Origin: Serilophus lunatus
Lineage: Eukaryota > Chordata > Aves > Passeriformes > Eurylaimidae
Direction: 5' to 3'
Assembly: GCA_013399895.1 (NCBI GenBank)
Contig: VXBA01001116.1
Span: 485,291 to 549,290 of the forward strand
Length of the DNA stretch: 64,000 nt
Shown: positions 51,801-63,894 of the stretch, one piece after another
Layout: each line of letters begins with the position of its first letter
Position numbering within the stretch: position 1 is the stretch's first letter
Program-made: the position numbers and the translations under genes
Notes under the pieces: model-generated
The model's database searches: none
Told to the model about the DNA's origin: nothing
The model's input: the letters and a program-made list of their open reading frames with translations, nothing else

Positions 51801-54800
51801 GCCTGTGGTGCCATTCCCAGGGTGGGAAGGAGTTATCCAGAGGTCCCTCTGCTTCCTCAGTGCAGAACTGGCACCATGGATGCTCTCCAAGTGTCAGCCT
51901 TTTATTATTTTTAGAACTGAGAGTAACCCCTGAAACTCACATCTTCTGACAGCCCTCTCTTGTGTGGTCCCTCAGGCTGTGAGCTACAACTTGAGCAGGG
52001 AAGGGCAGTGGGCAGGAGCATCCCACAGCCACCACAGCCCCCTCAACGTCACCATCAACGGCATCCCCTGCATTCTCTTCTGGGCCAAGAGGATCATGAT
52101 CAGGCTCAAAAACCACACTCAGCTGGATCTGACAGAGAAGACATTTGGTGTCCATGCAACAGTGGATGTTGGGGATTCAAACTGCACAGAGGACAGTGCA
52201 ATGTAAGGTGGAGTTCTGCTCTGCTGGTGAACTGGTGCCACGTAGCAAGTCTAGGAAGTACCTGCTGAGGGAAAGCAGACCTTGTATGGCCCCAGGGGCA
52301 GGCTCCTTCCTGCAGTGTCCTGCCATTGCAGGCTGCAGGGGTTACACACCTTAAACCCCAGCCTCTGACAGGTGTACTCAGCTGGCTGCATCTGTTGCAG
52401 TGCTGTAGTCACCCCTCAGGGACAGCCAGCTTTGCTCTCAGTGCCCACCAGCCTGAGGCTGTTGATCTGTTTAGTGCCCAGCTGTTTTACACAGCTGCTT
52501 GGGAGGTTGAAGAGTGGACTTATCCCTTCACAGCCCTGCACAGGATGCAGATCGGTATTTACACAGGGCAGCCCAAGCCCCATGGTGTGATCCATGAGCT
52601 GCTGAACCCAAAGAGTGAATTCACTCCAGGTCTGGGTGTGACCCAAGAGTGCCTGAAAACCTGAGCCCAGCACAGCAGCTTCTCATGAGTTTCTTCAGCA
52701 TCAACAGCATTTAACAGCTTTGTTGCATCCAAAATGCTGCAATCCCATGGCCATGCTAGAAAGGCATGTGGTATTTTTTATTTCCTTTGTCATGTGCTGC
52801 TTGTCCCCCTCCATGCAGTGTGGCTTTGTGGCTGATACCAGGTTCCACCCTGGTAGGCCCAAAAATCAGACATGTGTTCAAGAAGAGCACTGAGTCCACC
52901 CCATAATCAGAATTTAAATCTGCAATGACACACACAACAATAAAAATAACATGACCAAACCCAGGAATTTCATTTAACTCCCATGCAGTGAGTATGTTTC
53001 CACAGTAAGCAGGTTTTACCTCTTTCTGATTATACAGCTGTAAAGGTAACCCAAGTTGCACAGACATTTTGGTGAGATTACCAGAAAGATCTAATCCTTC
53101 CAGATTTTTTTATCCCCGCTGTCTTTAATGGTACACTGATCAAATGGCTCCAGGTACAACTGAGCTCAATTTTTTTGCTGCTTTTTTCTCCTAAGATTTC
53201 TGACTCTTTTTTTCCTGGCCTGATGTTACATGTTTTTTAACTTAGGCTTTCTCTGAAGTTTGGGGACATTGGCGATCTGAAGGGACTTGTTATCAGGTAG
53301 GATTATGTGATTAAAATATCCCAGATAACCAATAACATATTAATATATACTGTTATGCACTTGCTTGAGGAATTAAAGTGAATTTTTCTAAGCAAAAGTA
53401 ATGTGATAGAAACTGTTTTTGCATAATTGGGACACCTGCATTCAGTATGTCTGTCATTTGACCTGCCTTATTTTATTAATACATTTTTTTCTTCTATCTT
53501 GACTTTTCAATTCATGAGAAAAGCTCAGGTCATCTCTTTTGTATAGACTCTTCACATGTCTGAGATTTTAGCTCAGCTTTGCTAATTGACTACATTTTTA
53601 TCTGGTCATTTTGCATCAAGAACTGATAGTGTGGGTTGATCAGGCATCAGACTGTGACCTACTTTATGTTTGTTTCTGGGTGATAAAGGAAAACAACATT
53701 TCTTGATAACTGACTTTCCATATATCGGGTTGGAAGTACCATACCCAGTGTTGGATACATATTTTTCTCAGTAACTTAAGAAAAAATCACTCAAAATCCT
53801 TTTACTGTGCAGCAGAACAGCAAAGTCCTTTATTGCAACAACGAACAACCTCAAAACACAAGATATTTGGGGTGGGAAGGGCCCTCTGCAGATCCCCCAG
53901 TGCCTGCCCTGGAGCAGGGGACACACACAGGGACACTCCACACCCTCCCTGGGCAGCTGTCCCACCCTGCATGGATAGAAGTCCTTCCTCCCTTTCCAGA
54001 CCCAGTGGAAGGGTCTGGTATAAATGGGTGAAACTGGTGATGCCAGTGACCCTTCTAAGGTTGTTCTCAACAACAGCCGCGACTCTCAGACTCGTTCCCC
54101 CACCCCCCATTTCCAGGCTCCTGCTGACAACCAGCTCCTACCAGCTGTCTGTCCAGAGCTGGTTCAGCCTGCACAGGCTGCAGCTCCTGTACAACCACTC
54201 CGTGCAGGCGACGTTCAACGCCACGCGCATCCACGCGCCCGCCAGCTACTCCTTCCACTGCGAGCACGTGAGCAGCCTGCAGAGGTACGATGCACTCCTC
54301 GTGCCCAGCTCTGCCAACGACCTCGCCAAGCTCTGGGAAGTCACTTTTGTTGATTTCCAGGTAATGTCAGGGAATTCAGCCCGCTGGTGGGGAGTCCTGG
54401 GCCTCGCCGCCAAGGCAGCGCGGTGACCGTCCCTGTACGGTTTGTGGGATTTCCGTGGAGCACAAAACTGAAATGAAGGCTTGAGTTGTTCTGTTTACCT
54501 TCCTGTTCAAGGAAGTTAAGGGTGGTGCAGATTTTCTGGAGCCTTCTGTTTGTGTTCCCTTTGGTGTGGGGAGTGAATTTAACTTCCAGTGTTGCATCTC
54601 TTGAACACGGCATCGATAACTGCATCTGACACCAGGTGTGGGACTCATCTCACTTAACTTCTGATGCCTAGGAATTTTAACCTTGTGCCCTGGCTACAGT
54701 CACCCCAGCCTGCCTCTAAAGCCAGTGGATAATTCCTCTGATTTGTCTTAAGTCTTTATTTTAGGATGAGATTAATAATCTTCTGAAAGTGCCAATTTTT

Positions 54801-55779
54801 CTGTGTTTGGCAACTGGGGAGCCTCAGATGGCTGGACTAGAGCATCTTGCTTCTACATACTTAAGTCACAGGGCATGAATAGCTGAGAAAGGGGGAAGCT
54901 GATCCCCTTTTCTCACCGTGTGATAAATGCCCAGGGACTGATTTAGTGGAGCAGACACCCAATTGCCTGAATGCCATTCTGCTAAACTTCGTATTAGAGC
55001 TGTAGCCACAAGTAAAACTTACTGATGTATTCCACAGTCAGATGCAACTTCCTGTAATTTAGTTGGTTTGCTGCCATATACCACACACATGGATCTGGTG
55101 AGAAAAATCTAGTACTAGGGCGGGCATTTGAGAATCGTTCCTGAAGTTTATGCAGTTGGAACAAGGGGTCTGGAGACTCTCAACAAGCGATGCTGCAGAT
55201 GCACCACTACCCTGAGAGGTACCATGCTCACAGTGAAATATTGCTGGGCCATCAATAGAAGACTCTGCTGAAACACAGCTGCAAATCCTTTGGGCAGCAG
55301 AGTGGAGGGGATTAGAATAGCTGGCATTTCGAGATTAGCTCTGAGTGTTAACTCCAGCTAGCACAGGGAGGTACAAGTTTGCAATGTGCAGGCGTTACAT
55401 CAGAAATTCTTGTTGCCATCCAATCGATGAAACACAAGCACTTTGTTTAACACAGGCCTTCTCGTTCTCTTTGTAGATACAAGGTTTTAACATCCAAGAA
55501 GGACATTTTGCCTACGCCAAAGACTGTGCATCCTTTTTGTCCCCAGCAATACTGATGGGGCTGGTGATGTCTCTGATTCTGCTGCTGGTCCTTGCCTATG
55601 CCCTTCATATGCTGATCCACCTCAAATCTCTGGACAGGCACTACGAGTGCAAAGCCTCTCCTGCTTATTTTGCACAGATGAAAGACAATGACCTGGCAGA
55701 TGAGAAGGAGCCACTGAGAAACAGTGGGAATGAGTCCTATGAACTTAGAAACCAACAGTTTGGTAAAATCTATATTTAG
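45705..55779 (+). CDS. ATP6AP1L: ATP6AP1L, V-ATPase accessory subunit 1-like (Ac45 paralogue), complete
   Basis: Seven exons (45705-45799, 49711-49751, 50366-50427, 51976-52202, 53246-53296, 54117-54360, 55477-55779) join in frame to 340 residues. The relative ATP6AP1/Ac45 is a type I membrane glycoprotein of the V-ATPase Vo sector, involved in pump assembly and sorting; the role of the paralogue is less clear. Residues 1-21 look like a signal peptide (MERSAALRVLLLCWGVGCGA). The lumen has at least seven N-glycosylation sequons (NVS, NLS, NVT, NHT, NCT, NHS, NAT). Ac45 hallmarks follow: ILFWA, TFGV, SFHCEHVSSL, then FAYAKDCASFLSP just before one membrane segment (about 264-286). At about 340 residues against 470 it lacks most of the N-terminal luminal domain of Ac45. 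Its cytosolic tail (about 54 residues, ending NQQFGKIYI) is longer than that of Ac45. The gene is divergent from RPS23. Confidence 0.93.
45800..49710 (+). other. ATP6AP1L: ATP6AP1L intron 1
   Basis: A 3.9 kb GT-AG intron. Overlapping open frames of 177 codons (+) and 187 codons (-) near 48.7-49.35 kb have no recognised domain. I saw no mobile element in it. Confidence 0.85.
49711..49751 (+). CDS. ATP6AP1L: ATP6AP1L exon 2
   Basis: A 41-base exon with acceptor attcttctag and donor GTAAGG. It encodes RSHEFSDQDFLWRN and carries one base over. The call rests on strong splice sites and phase fit with both neighbours. Confidence 0.8.
50366..50427 (+). CDS. ATP6AP1L: ATP6AP1L exon 3
   Basis: 62 bases between ctttcttctgcag and GTAATG. 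It encodes GQRHDGGVKPKVNVSQVTVA Q with the sequon NVS and ends in phase 0. Confidence 0.85.
50428..51975 (+). other. ATP6AP1L: ATP6AP1L intron 3
   Basis: A 1.5 kb GT-AG intron. I recognise nothing in it. Confidence 0.85.
51976..52202 (+). CDS. ATP6AP1L: ATP6AP1L exon 4
   Basis: 227 bases. It encodes AVSYNLSREGQWAGASHSHH, then INGIPCILFWAKRIMIRLKN, DLTEKTFGVHATVDVGDSNC and TEDSA plus two bases. The ILFWA and LT-x-TFGV blocks are Ac45 family signatures. Four sequons. Reading past the GTAAGG donor would add Met and stop at once. Confidence 0.94.
52203..53245 (+). other. ATP6AP1L: ATP6AP1L intron 4
   Basis: A 1.0 kb GT-AG intron with no recognised element. Confidence 0.85.
53246..53296 (+). CDS. 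ATP6AP1L: ATP6AP1L exon 5
   Basis: A 51-base exon with acceptor ttttaacttag and donor GTAGGA. With the carried bases it reads MLSLKFGDIGDLKGLVIR, aligning with the LSL-x-Y/F region of Ac45. Confidence 0.88.
53297..54116 (+). other. ATP6AP1L: ATP6AP1L intron 5
   Basis: An 820-base GT-AG intron. A reverse CR1-like fragment (53862-54010) ends about 105 bases before the exon 6 acceptor. Confidence 0.85.
53862..54010 (-). mobile_element. CR1-like 3' fragment, reverse orientation
   Basis: The + strand reads 'gatatttggggtgggaaggg ccctctgcagatc', 'ctgccctggagcaggggaca' and 'cacaccctccctgggcagct g', then 'agaagtccttcctccctttc'. This follows the reverse complement of a CR1 subfamily 3' region, loosely. 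Confidence 0.6.
54117..54360 (+). CDS. ATP6AP1L: ATP6AP1L exon 6
   Basis: 244 bases between ccccatttccag and GTAATG. It encodes LLLTTSSYQLSVQSWFSLHR, LQLLYNHSVQATFNATRIHA, PASYSFHCEHVSSLQRYDAL and on to WEVTFVDFQ. The W-F-x-hydrophobic strand, YSFHCE-VSSL and the final DFQ are Ac45 hallmarks. It is more GC-rich than the neighbouring exons. Confidence 0.95.
54361..55476 (+). other. ATP6AP1L: ATP6AP1L intron 6
   Basis: A 1.1 kb GT-AG intron containing one copy of a dispersed repeat (55117-55254) that reappears past the gene at about 56.9 kb. Confidence 0.85.
55117..55254 (+). repeat. Copy A of an unnamed ~130 bp direct repeat
   Basis: It shares, in the same order, ggcatttgagaat, gatgctg-agatgc, taccctgagagg and tgctgggccatca with 56874-57004. 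Intervening bases differ, so the pair is old. I do not recognise a family. Confidence 0.7.
55477..55779 (+). CDS. ATP6AP1L: ATP6AP1L exon 7 (membrane anchor, tail, stop)
   Basis: The acceptor is tctctttgtag. It encodes IQGFNIQEGHFAYAKDCASF, then the membrane segment ILMGLVMSLILLLVLAYALH, then HLKSLDRHYECKASPAYFAQ and a Glu/Asp/Asn-rich tail ending NQQFGKIYI and TAG. 100 codons plus stop. Confidence 0.96.
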   Translation: MQGFNIQEGHFAYAKDCASFLSPAILMGLVMSLILLLVLAYALHMLIHLKSLDRHYECKASPAYFAQMKDNDLADEKEPLRNSGNESYELRNQQFGKIYI

Positions 55780-55941
55780 CAGCGTGAGTCTGTCTCAGTG
55801 AAACGAGGTATTTTCTCCTGATGACACTGTTCTGTGTAGTTTGTGCAGGTTATTCAGCAGATGATGAAAGGAAAAATAGGTCACAGACTGTGTAGCCAGT
55901 TATTTATTGGTATTCATCTCAAAGGCGCCTTGGGAGACAAT

Positions 55942-55973
55942 GGAGATAAAGGAGATAAAAGTGGAGATAAAAA
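55942..55973 (+). repeat. (GGAGATAAA)3 short tandem repeat
   Basis: Three near-perfect nonamer units in the probable 3' UTR, preceded by a related GGGAGACAAT. Confidence 0.75.
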
Positions 55974-56099
55974 AAATTCAGTTGTGAATAGGGGATTCTT
56001 GTTGTGGGACTTTTTTTCCTGTAGCAAAAAGCCAAAATACATAGCTTTTCATCCTGGTTACCTAGTTTTGAAGAGCCAGTAATGAAGACTTTGAAATTA

Positions 56100-56105
56100 A
56101 ATAAA
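56100..56105 (+). terminator. ATP6AP1L: Candidate ATP6AP1L polyadenylation signal
   Basis: AATAAA about 320 bases past the stop. A second overlapping AATAAA-type signal follows a few bases later in a TAA run. Confidence 0.6.
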
Positions 56106-56873
56106 AAATAATAATAATAAAATCTCTTTACTTGTTCTTTCAGAAGGGAAGATTTGTCCTCATTTTGTATTTGCTCAATGTTCTGACAGAATAGCATCCA
56201 TTTCTTTCCCAGGATGTGTTTTCCTCTAATTTTGCAAGGTACATCCCCTCTCCTTTGTCCTCATAAACTCCTTTTCCCACCTCAGAGTTTTCAAGGCTCT
56301 GTTTTTGTTCCCTACACGGGTGAAATGGTGGTGACTCCAGCACATCAGCATCCTGTTACTCCCCTGTGTCTAAGCTGGAGGCTTACTCTAAGGATCTAGT
56401 GGGAGAACACCAGACATCTGGTCAAAGGCTTACCCTTAACTTCCCGTCTCAACTCCATGCCAGAAGACGGATTATGAGCATTATACCCTGTAATTCAAGG
56501 TTAATTTCTTTCCTATCAAATCCCATTGGTCTCCCTTGGGAATTTTACCTCAGTGGAGACAGCTAGTGCTATAATTAAAAATGTAAATAAGCAATATGAT
56601 GGAAGCTGCTTAGCAGTGAAAAAGATGGTGTCATGTGATGGTCACTGCTGCTTCTGAGCATTTAGGACACTGTTGTCCCACTCATCCTTCCTTCTCTAAG
56701 AGGCAAAGTTTGGGAAGTCCAAATTAGCCATTATTTGGCCCTGATTTCTAGCAAGGAAGAACACAGTCGTGCACTAACTGTGATGCTTTTAGGTATTAGT
56801 AGTTTGAAGTCTTTACAAACTATACTGGAGTGGTCTTTAAACACCCTGAGAGATGTCCAAAGGCCTTCTTTTT

Positions 56874-57004
56874 ATTAGGTAGGCATTTGAGAATATTTCC
56901 TGGTTTGTCAGGTTGAGGTTTGTGGCGTTGGAAACTGAGATGCTGGAGATGCCCTGTTACCCTGAGAGGAACCAGGCTTGCAATGGAATACTGCTGGGCC
57001 ATCA
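56874..57004 (+). repeat. Copy B of an unnamed ~130 bp direct repeat
   Basis: It matches copy A at 55117-55254 in the same orientation, about 1.75 kb away, through four shared blocks in the same order. Spacing between blocks is almost conserved. Confidence 0.7.
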
Positions 57005-57965
57005 GGAGTGACACACAGGGGACACATAGACTCCATGTGGAGCCCCAAGTATTTTAGTTGATTTAGGAATGTACTTCAGAGGGTGAAAAACCCTCCATTT
57101 TTACACACAACCAGACATTAGAGACAAGAATTTGAGGGTTTGCCAAGGCTGCCTGTGGCCAGTTCCTGCCAGACATTTATCTGTTTCATAAAGGAAGCAA
57201 GGAAAAGCAGGAATGCCTAGGAACCTGCTTGAGGTTCACATGAGAAGGTGCAAATCAAAACCATGGTATTCCCTGCTGAGTGACAAAACACTCCCCAGCT
57301 CTGTGCCCTCCCCTCGCTGTCACAGATGTTGGCTGATGTTAGGGAGAGTTCTGGATGCCAGTGCTAAATAATAGGTGATGCTCCTCGTGGTGTGCTGTGC
57401 CTGGGGGTCTGGGAAATGAAAACCTGACACCCATCAGTGTCAGCCTGGCTGTCAGAATGACTGTCAGTCACTGATGTGAAATGCTCTCCCTGCAGAGCTG
57501 GGCATGGCAGTGCCTCCCAAAAATCGTGTTCTCTGAGGCACCAGGGCACTTCTTCCTCCCACAGAGGTCATTTATCCTTCTGGTTGCTGTCTGTTGATGC
57601 TGTCAGGACGATTCTTACCTGTCATTTTCTTGCATGGTTTAAACAGGCTGTATTGGCACCATTGCTCTAAGAGATTCTTACAAGACTTGTAGTGGGAATT
57701 AGGGAGGTTCCCTGCAGTCATACCCCTCAGTCCTCATGCCCTATTCCAACCCAACCATATTCCTTTGGTTCTGAGGGTGCATATCTGCTGGCTTGGTGCT
57801 CGAAAGGCTCAGCACTGCAAAACTCCAGCATGTGTCAATTCAGGCATTTTTGGTGCAGAATTTAAAGGGGTGTGTGGCCCTCTTGGCAGGAATGCGCCTG
57901 GACAAGAGACTAGAACTTGTACCTGCTGGTGTACAGGGCAAACTTCAGAAGAAAGAGAGAATGCA

Positions 57966-57967
<2 letters not shown>

Positions 57968-58037
<70 letters not shown>
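57968..58037. repeat. (TAA)23 microsatellite
   Basis: An uninterrupted run of about 23 TAA units. The Asn and Ile homopolymer frames across it are artefacts. Confidence 0.95.
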
Positions 58038-58888
58038 TGCCAAGAAAAAGAAGATTTTTTTTCCTTTTACCAGCTTTTCTTAAACCATAACACCTAGGAT
58101 CTCTTGGGGGAAGGAGTACAGAGAGTAATTACCTTATCTCTGCTGTGTCACAGTTCTGCATGGCCCTGGAAGGTGATTTTACTCCCCTGTTCATCACAAT
58201 TCTATCCAGGTGCCAGCAAGAGTTAGAAAGGATAAATACACAAATTAGACAGGAAATAAAATGTTTGTCATAGGACTGGAATGAGGGGCCATGAGCTTGC
58301 AAAGAGTTAATGATGCATTAGGAAAAAGAACTTGAAGAAAAAAAATCACCATAATTGCAATTTCTGTCTCCTTGTGCCACATATGGGTGAAAGAGACAAA
58401 AATGAGTATTTTTGCATTCCCAGTAAGCTGTATTTTCTGTGAGCCAAACAATCCTTATCAAATGCACATTTTGGAACAACAGAGACACTCCATTGCCACG
58501 ATCCTGAAACAAGAAAATTCAAGTCAAAATGATTTGCGTGCTACAGCGATAAGCTACACTGGCACAAACAAACTCATTTATAAAATATAAGCTTTTTTAA
58601 CATGGTCCACACACTGCATAATTTCATTGCTGCATGAGAACACAGCAGCCTTTTCAACATATCTGTGTTCATTCAAACAGAAACCTTAGAGCATCTCTTG
58701 AAGTCCAATTCACTGTCTAAAATTCTTCCACTCCCACTTGAAATCAAAAGGAAGAGTCTCATTTTAACTGAAACAGGATAAATTTCACAGACTATGCAGC
58801 TCTCCCTGTTAACACTGAATTGAAGAAATGAATATTTATTTCTTGTAAATTTCAGCTGCTCTAGTTAAAATTTTATATTTAAATCTAT

Positions 58889-59077
<189 letters not shown>

Positions 59078-62000
59078 CCCTCTCACCCCAATGTTAGGCA
59101 ACTTTACATTATTAAAAAACTAGACTGTCAGGTATTAAATACTGTTGTTTGAACTGAAGTGGTGGACTCTTGGCAAAGTATTAATTGCAAATGCACAATT
59201 AATAATCAGAACCAAGGTCACCGTGAAGACAGGGAGAAAAACCATGAGTCCACTTGCTGGTAAGTAAAGCTGAATTCCAGGGAGCCAGAAGGAGTAGCTT
59301 TATTTCTTTCCTTTTAGTTTTTTCAGTGGTGGCATATCCCTCCCTCCTTTCAAACACTGATTCTTGCTCCAGCAACACTGGTATTTCTGTTGCTGTTTTT
59401 CCTTTCAATTCAAGATTTCCAAAGGGCTGGAACCAACCTTCCCTTTCAGAAACTGTCCACAGAAAGGGTGGGTCTGTTCTTCACTATTATTAAATGCCTC
59501 TTGAGTTGTTCTCCACTTCCATTAACCTCTGGGACATGGCATTTAACTGGTGTAGGGCAGATCCTAAATCTGATCTAATGGTTCCTAGGTCACCCCTTAA
59601 ATTGTTTGCTGTGACAATACAGGCCTTATTTGATCTTACAGGGCAAAACCTGTAAGAAATCAGAATAAAGTGCTAAACCTTTTATATACTTTCTTTGCAC
59701 ATTTATTCCTTCAAGCTGATAGCTTATCATAGAAAAAAGAAATTTGTTTCTTCTGAGTCGGTGGTGTATATTTGCTCATCACTCATGTTCTGTCTGTAGC
59801 CTAACAAAGAGTGTCAATCCATCAATCTCTGAGGTTTATTGAGTTGTCCCTCAGGTGCCCAGGAACCACTCTACAGCTTTTCTGCCATTTTGCCATTTCT
59901 GCATGTCTGCAGTGGGAGGGAATTACTTATCCATCTTCTCTAATGGAAGAAAACAAAAAACAAAACAAAGATAATTTCAGCCCTGGATGTGATTTCTCAT
60001 TGTTTACTTCCAGCTAAAGCTAGTCTTCCCAGTGAAAAGGGCAGAGAACTTGAATTTGCAGTGTTTTATCAACAATGAGCAGGTTTTTCACTCCCAGCTG
60101 TAGTTTTCTGTCACAAAATATTAATCAAGCCTCTTCAAGAGACTGAAAAGCTCTGCCCCAGTTACACGTGTAACTTCAGAAATGTGAGGTGTGAGACAAA
60201 GGGACAGTTTTAGCTCCACTCCTTGGAAAATCCCAGACACCTAACAGTCTGAAATCACAGCCTGTGAAATGCTGTGTGGAGACAAGTCCTGCCCCTAATC
60301 AGCATAAGGAATTCGGTGGAAATCCTTAGACTTATTCCCAAATAGGCACATTCTCAATATTAATGTCTTTCCATTTCAAATCTGCTTCTCTTTCATTTGG
60401 CTCCTTGTGCAATACAAGAAAAAAAAGTCTTAAATCCTGCTGTTCATCCCTTCTGTGCTGGGGCTGTTGCCTGTAGTGTCAGCTTGGAATTTTGCAGGGT
60501 TGAAGTGGTTTACAGGAACACAATTACATTAAAGCTCATGTCAAAGTCCCTGGAGACCACTGTCCCCAGGTAACGCCTTGGAGGCCCCCAAATTCTGCAG
60601 AACTTTACAGTGAAGAATCAAAAGGTGCAGAACTGCACATTGTGTAATTTTGCTGCAGCATGGGGAAGATCAGTGGGTCACCACCAGATGGGAAATGGTG
60701 GTGTGGACCTTTCCAAAGGCAGATTCTTCATGCCATTAAAGTGGTCAGGAAATCTTCAGTTCTCCCAAAAATCTGCTCAGTGAGTTACACAAACCCCTGG
60801 CAGGAACTGATGTGGAAGCAGCTGGACCATTACACTCCAGTAGTGCCTGAACACATGTTTGGTTCTGCTTTTTTGGCTTCCTGCTAGGAAGACATTGCTA
60901 GCCCATGCTATAATGCACTTCTTTTGGTTGCTGTTTGTTCTACAAAACTGATTCCAGTGTGAAAGGATGTGCAGGGTCTGGGCTTGAAGTTGGAACCTCA
61001 TTAATTTTTCTTTTATCCTTCCAAATGCTATTTTTTAAAAAAAAAATAAATTTGTGGTCCATTAAGAGGCCTAATGTCCAAATTGTTCTGAAGTAATAAA
61101 GTCTCATTGCTTCCACAACACACTGAGAACTTCAAAGGAAATACAGGGAATGAATCTGAGAAGAGTTTTGTAGAACAAAACCCCCATGTGCTGCTGCAGG
61201 GCGTTAGCTTTCTGCAGCAAAACTCCTTGTGGAAATTAAGACTTACCATTATTTTAAGCTTACAGAGATTAATCAGTCTGATAGAGACACTAACAAAATG
61301 CAAACCCATGGCATTTTAACCTTCTGTGCCACCATATCACATCCTGAGTAAATGAAAAGGTAAATGAAAAAGTAAATAGAAAGATTTGGCTGTATCTGTG
61401 TATTTATTTATTCTCCTTTCAGGCACTTTGCCTCCTACTAATGGACATGTCTCATCAAAGCTGGAGGCTTCATTGTGTGGTGGTTGTAGGTAGACAGTAC
61501 CTTTGGTAACTTGTCCTAAATCCTTAAATTTGGTTTTAAATTCCTATTTGTAACCTCATAATGGGAAGGTAAAGCAAGAAAGAGAAAAGATAGTATCAGC
61601 AGGTTTCACCCATGTATTCAGATTATTGCAGCCCTTTGTGTGCAACAAGGCAAGAGCAAGACCTGGGTGGAAATCTCCTGTGCTCTTCCTCAAGCTTTTT
61701 ATAATTTCTGACCTGTCTCCATCTTTTCAACTGTTACAGGGAGACTGGGATCTCTTCTCTTGGGTTATCTTCTGTTGAGTCTTTGGTCTTGTGAAAACCT
61801 GCTCAGCTGTTCTCCTTTCCAGATATAAGGAGTGAGTTTTTTAGTTTGAACTCTCTTTAAAGGATACAAGAACCAAACGAGCTTTTAATAATTTCTTTAA
61901 AACCACTTGCTATTAAGTTGGTATGCAGAATAAATTTTCTAGATTGTTCCTCAAGGTTACCAGGAAATATCCCCTCCTTGAATGGAAGATGCATCTGGTA

Positions 62001-63894
62001 AAATACTGCATTCTCTGACCATCACTGTGTTTTTGTTACAATTCTGCTTTAAAATTTATTAACAAGCTAATAAAACTGCTGCTGATATTAGCATTGGAAA
62101 TTCAGATGCACCATAATATTCTTATTTAAAAGTAGATAATTTTTTCCTTAAGTCTGAACATAGACACTTTTAAAGAGACAAATGGGCTCTTTTTCACAGA
62201 AACAAAACAATTTCTGTTTTCTGACTGATCAAACCAGAGGCAGAGCAGGAACTGACAAAACAAAAGGCTTGAAAACATCCTCTGACAGCTTCTGCTTGTG
62301 ATCTGAAACAAGACCTCTGGAGGAGATTAGGCAGCTTTTCAGTGTTTCAACAGGTGATGAACTTATTACTAGTCTTATCTTTTCAGGCCAGCACACTGGA
62401 GCAAAATTTTGTGAAGAAATCTGAGCATTAAGGTGTTTTCAGCCTATCTTGTAGGTGCAGTGTTTATTCACACATGTGGCTTCTCCCAGCTCAGAGGATT
62501 TATTTTCAGAAGTTTCTTTCAAAAATCAGCCTTGTCTGGTGGTGAGTCTGAAGACCCTTTCCTTCCCTGTCCAGGCAAAACCTGCTGTCAACCCATTCCT
62601 GCCTTGTCTTGTCAATCCTAGATTTTTCTCTGCCACAGCAACTCTTTGACTGCCTTTGTTGGGTCAAAACCCCCAACAAAACATAAACAGCCTTGCAGGG
62701 AGGCTTTGCTTGGCTGTGATTAACACTTTGGTCTGTTGAGTCAGGTTCTCAGCTGGTGTGTAAACGATTTTAGATGCTGTGTGTGGTGCTTTGCCTTATT
62801 TATTATTACTACTTCTGGCCATGGACTCGTTTAAAAGAGAGGAATCTGACTGAAGTATTAGAAAAGCCAGTGGGGTCTCCCAGTGACTGGTCAGAGCAGT
62901 GGTCTGTGTCCTAGTGGTGGACAACAGGGAGGTCTGGGATTAGGTGAAACCCCTGGTGATCCCAGCAGTCTGTGCCATGTGCTGCCTTTGAGAGCTCCTC
63001 AAGAGATTTTTTGAGAACCTCTGTTTTCTCTGGGAAGCTTCATTCTTTTTTTTTCTCTCTCTTCCCTTGTTCAGCTTGGTTTCTTGCCATATGATCTTCC
63101 CCTTCTGGCTGTCACTCAGGAAGATTGCGTGCTGCCTCATCCCTTAATTAGCCTTGGGAGCATCTTGCTCGTGGTCCTGTTCCTGTTTCTTCTCTCCTGC
63201 CTCACAGGCAGCTGGTGAAACCCTTCCTTCTGCTGATTTTTGCTTGTGCCCTTGTCTCCCAGTTCCTACCTGACCTTTTCCATAGCTGCTGCCCTGTGAC
63301 ACTCGAGTGACCCAAGGCCCAGCACCACACAGGACAACCTGCAATTCCCCCCCTGCTCTCTTCCCCTGCTTCTTTTCCTCCTAACCCTTTTAAAACTCTG
63401 AGAGGTTTTATACTTTACAAGCCTGAGCACTGCTGCTGCCTGCCCTCCAGTAGGATTATTCCTTGGGGTCTGTGCTTCCCCTCTTCACTCCTTGTGTCTG
63501 TCAGATGTGATTTCCCATGGTTCTGTACAGAGATGATGTGGATCACAAGCCTCAGGCATTCTTCCTCTTCCAGGAGAGGGTCAGGTCATGGCTGGCTCTG
63601 ATGAGCAATGCCAGTCTGGTGAAGGCAGTCTATTTAATAAGGGGATGCAGATGCTTGAGGACAAGGCAGCTCTTCTACAATCCCGACTTAATCCCAATTA
63701 AAGATGGGGGAAATCTTTTTTCTCCTGAAAGCCTTTTGGCGGATGACTGTGTGTCACTGGAGAAGAGATGAAAGGAGGCAGAAAGGATCCAGAATATGGC
63801 AATGAAAACTACCCAGTGCCTGGGGAAGAGGAAATACATGAAGTGAATTTAAAACCACAGAAATTATTTATCATGGAAATCTCCCTGTGGCTCT

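Larger units (their letters stand above)
55780..56125 (+). other. ATP6AP1L: Probable ATP6AP1L 3' UTR
   Basis: From the stop to just past AATAAA at 56100-56105. It contains three tandem GGAGATAAA units (55942-55973). Confidence 0.6.
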
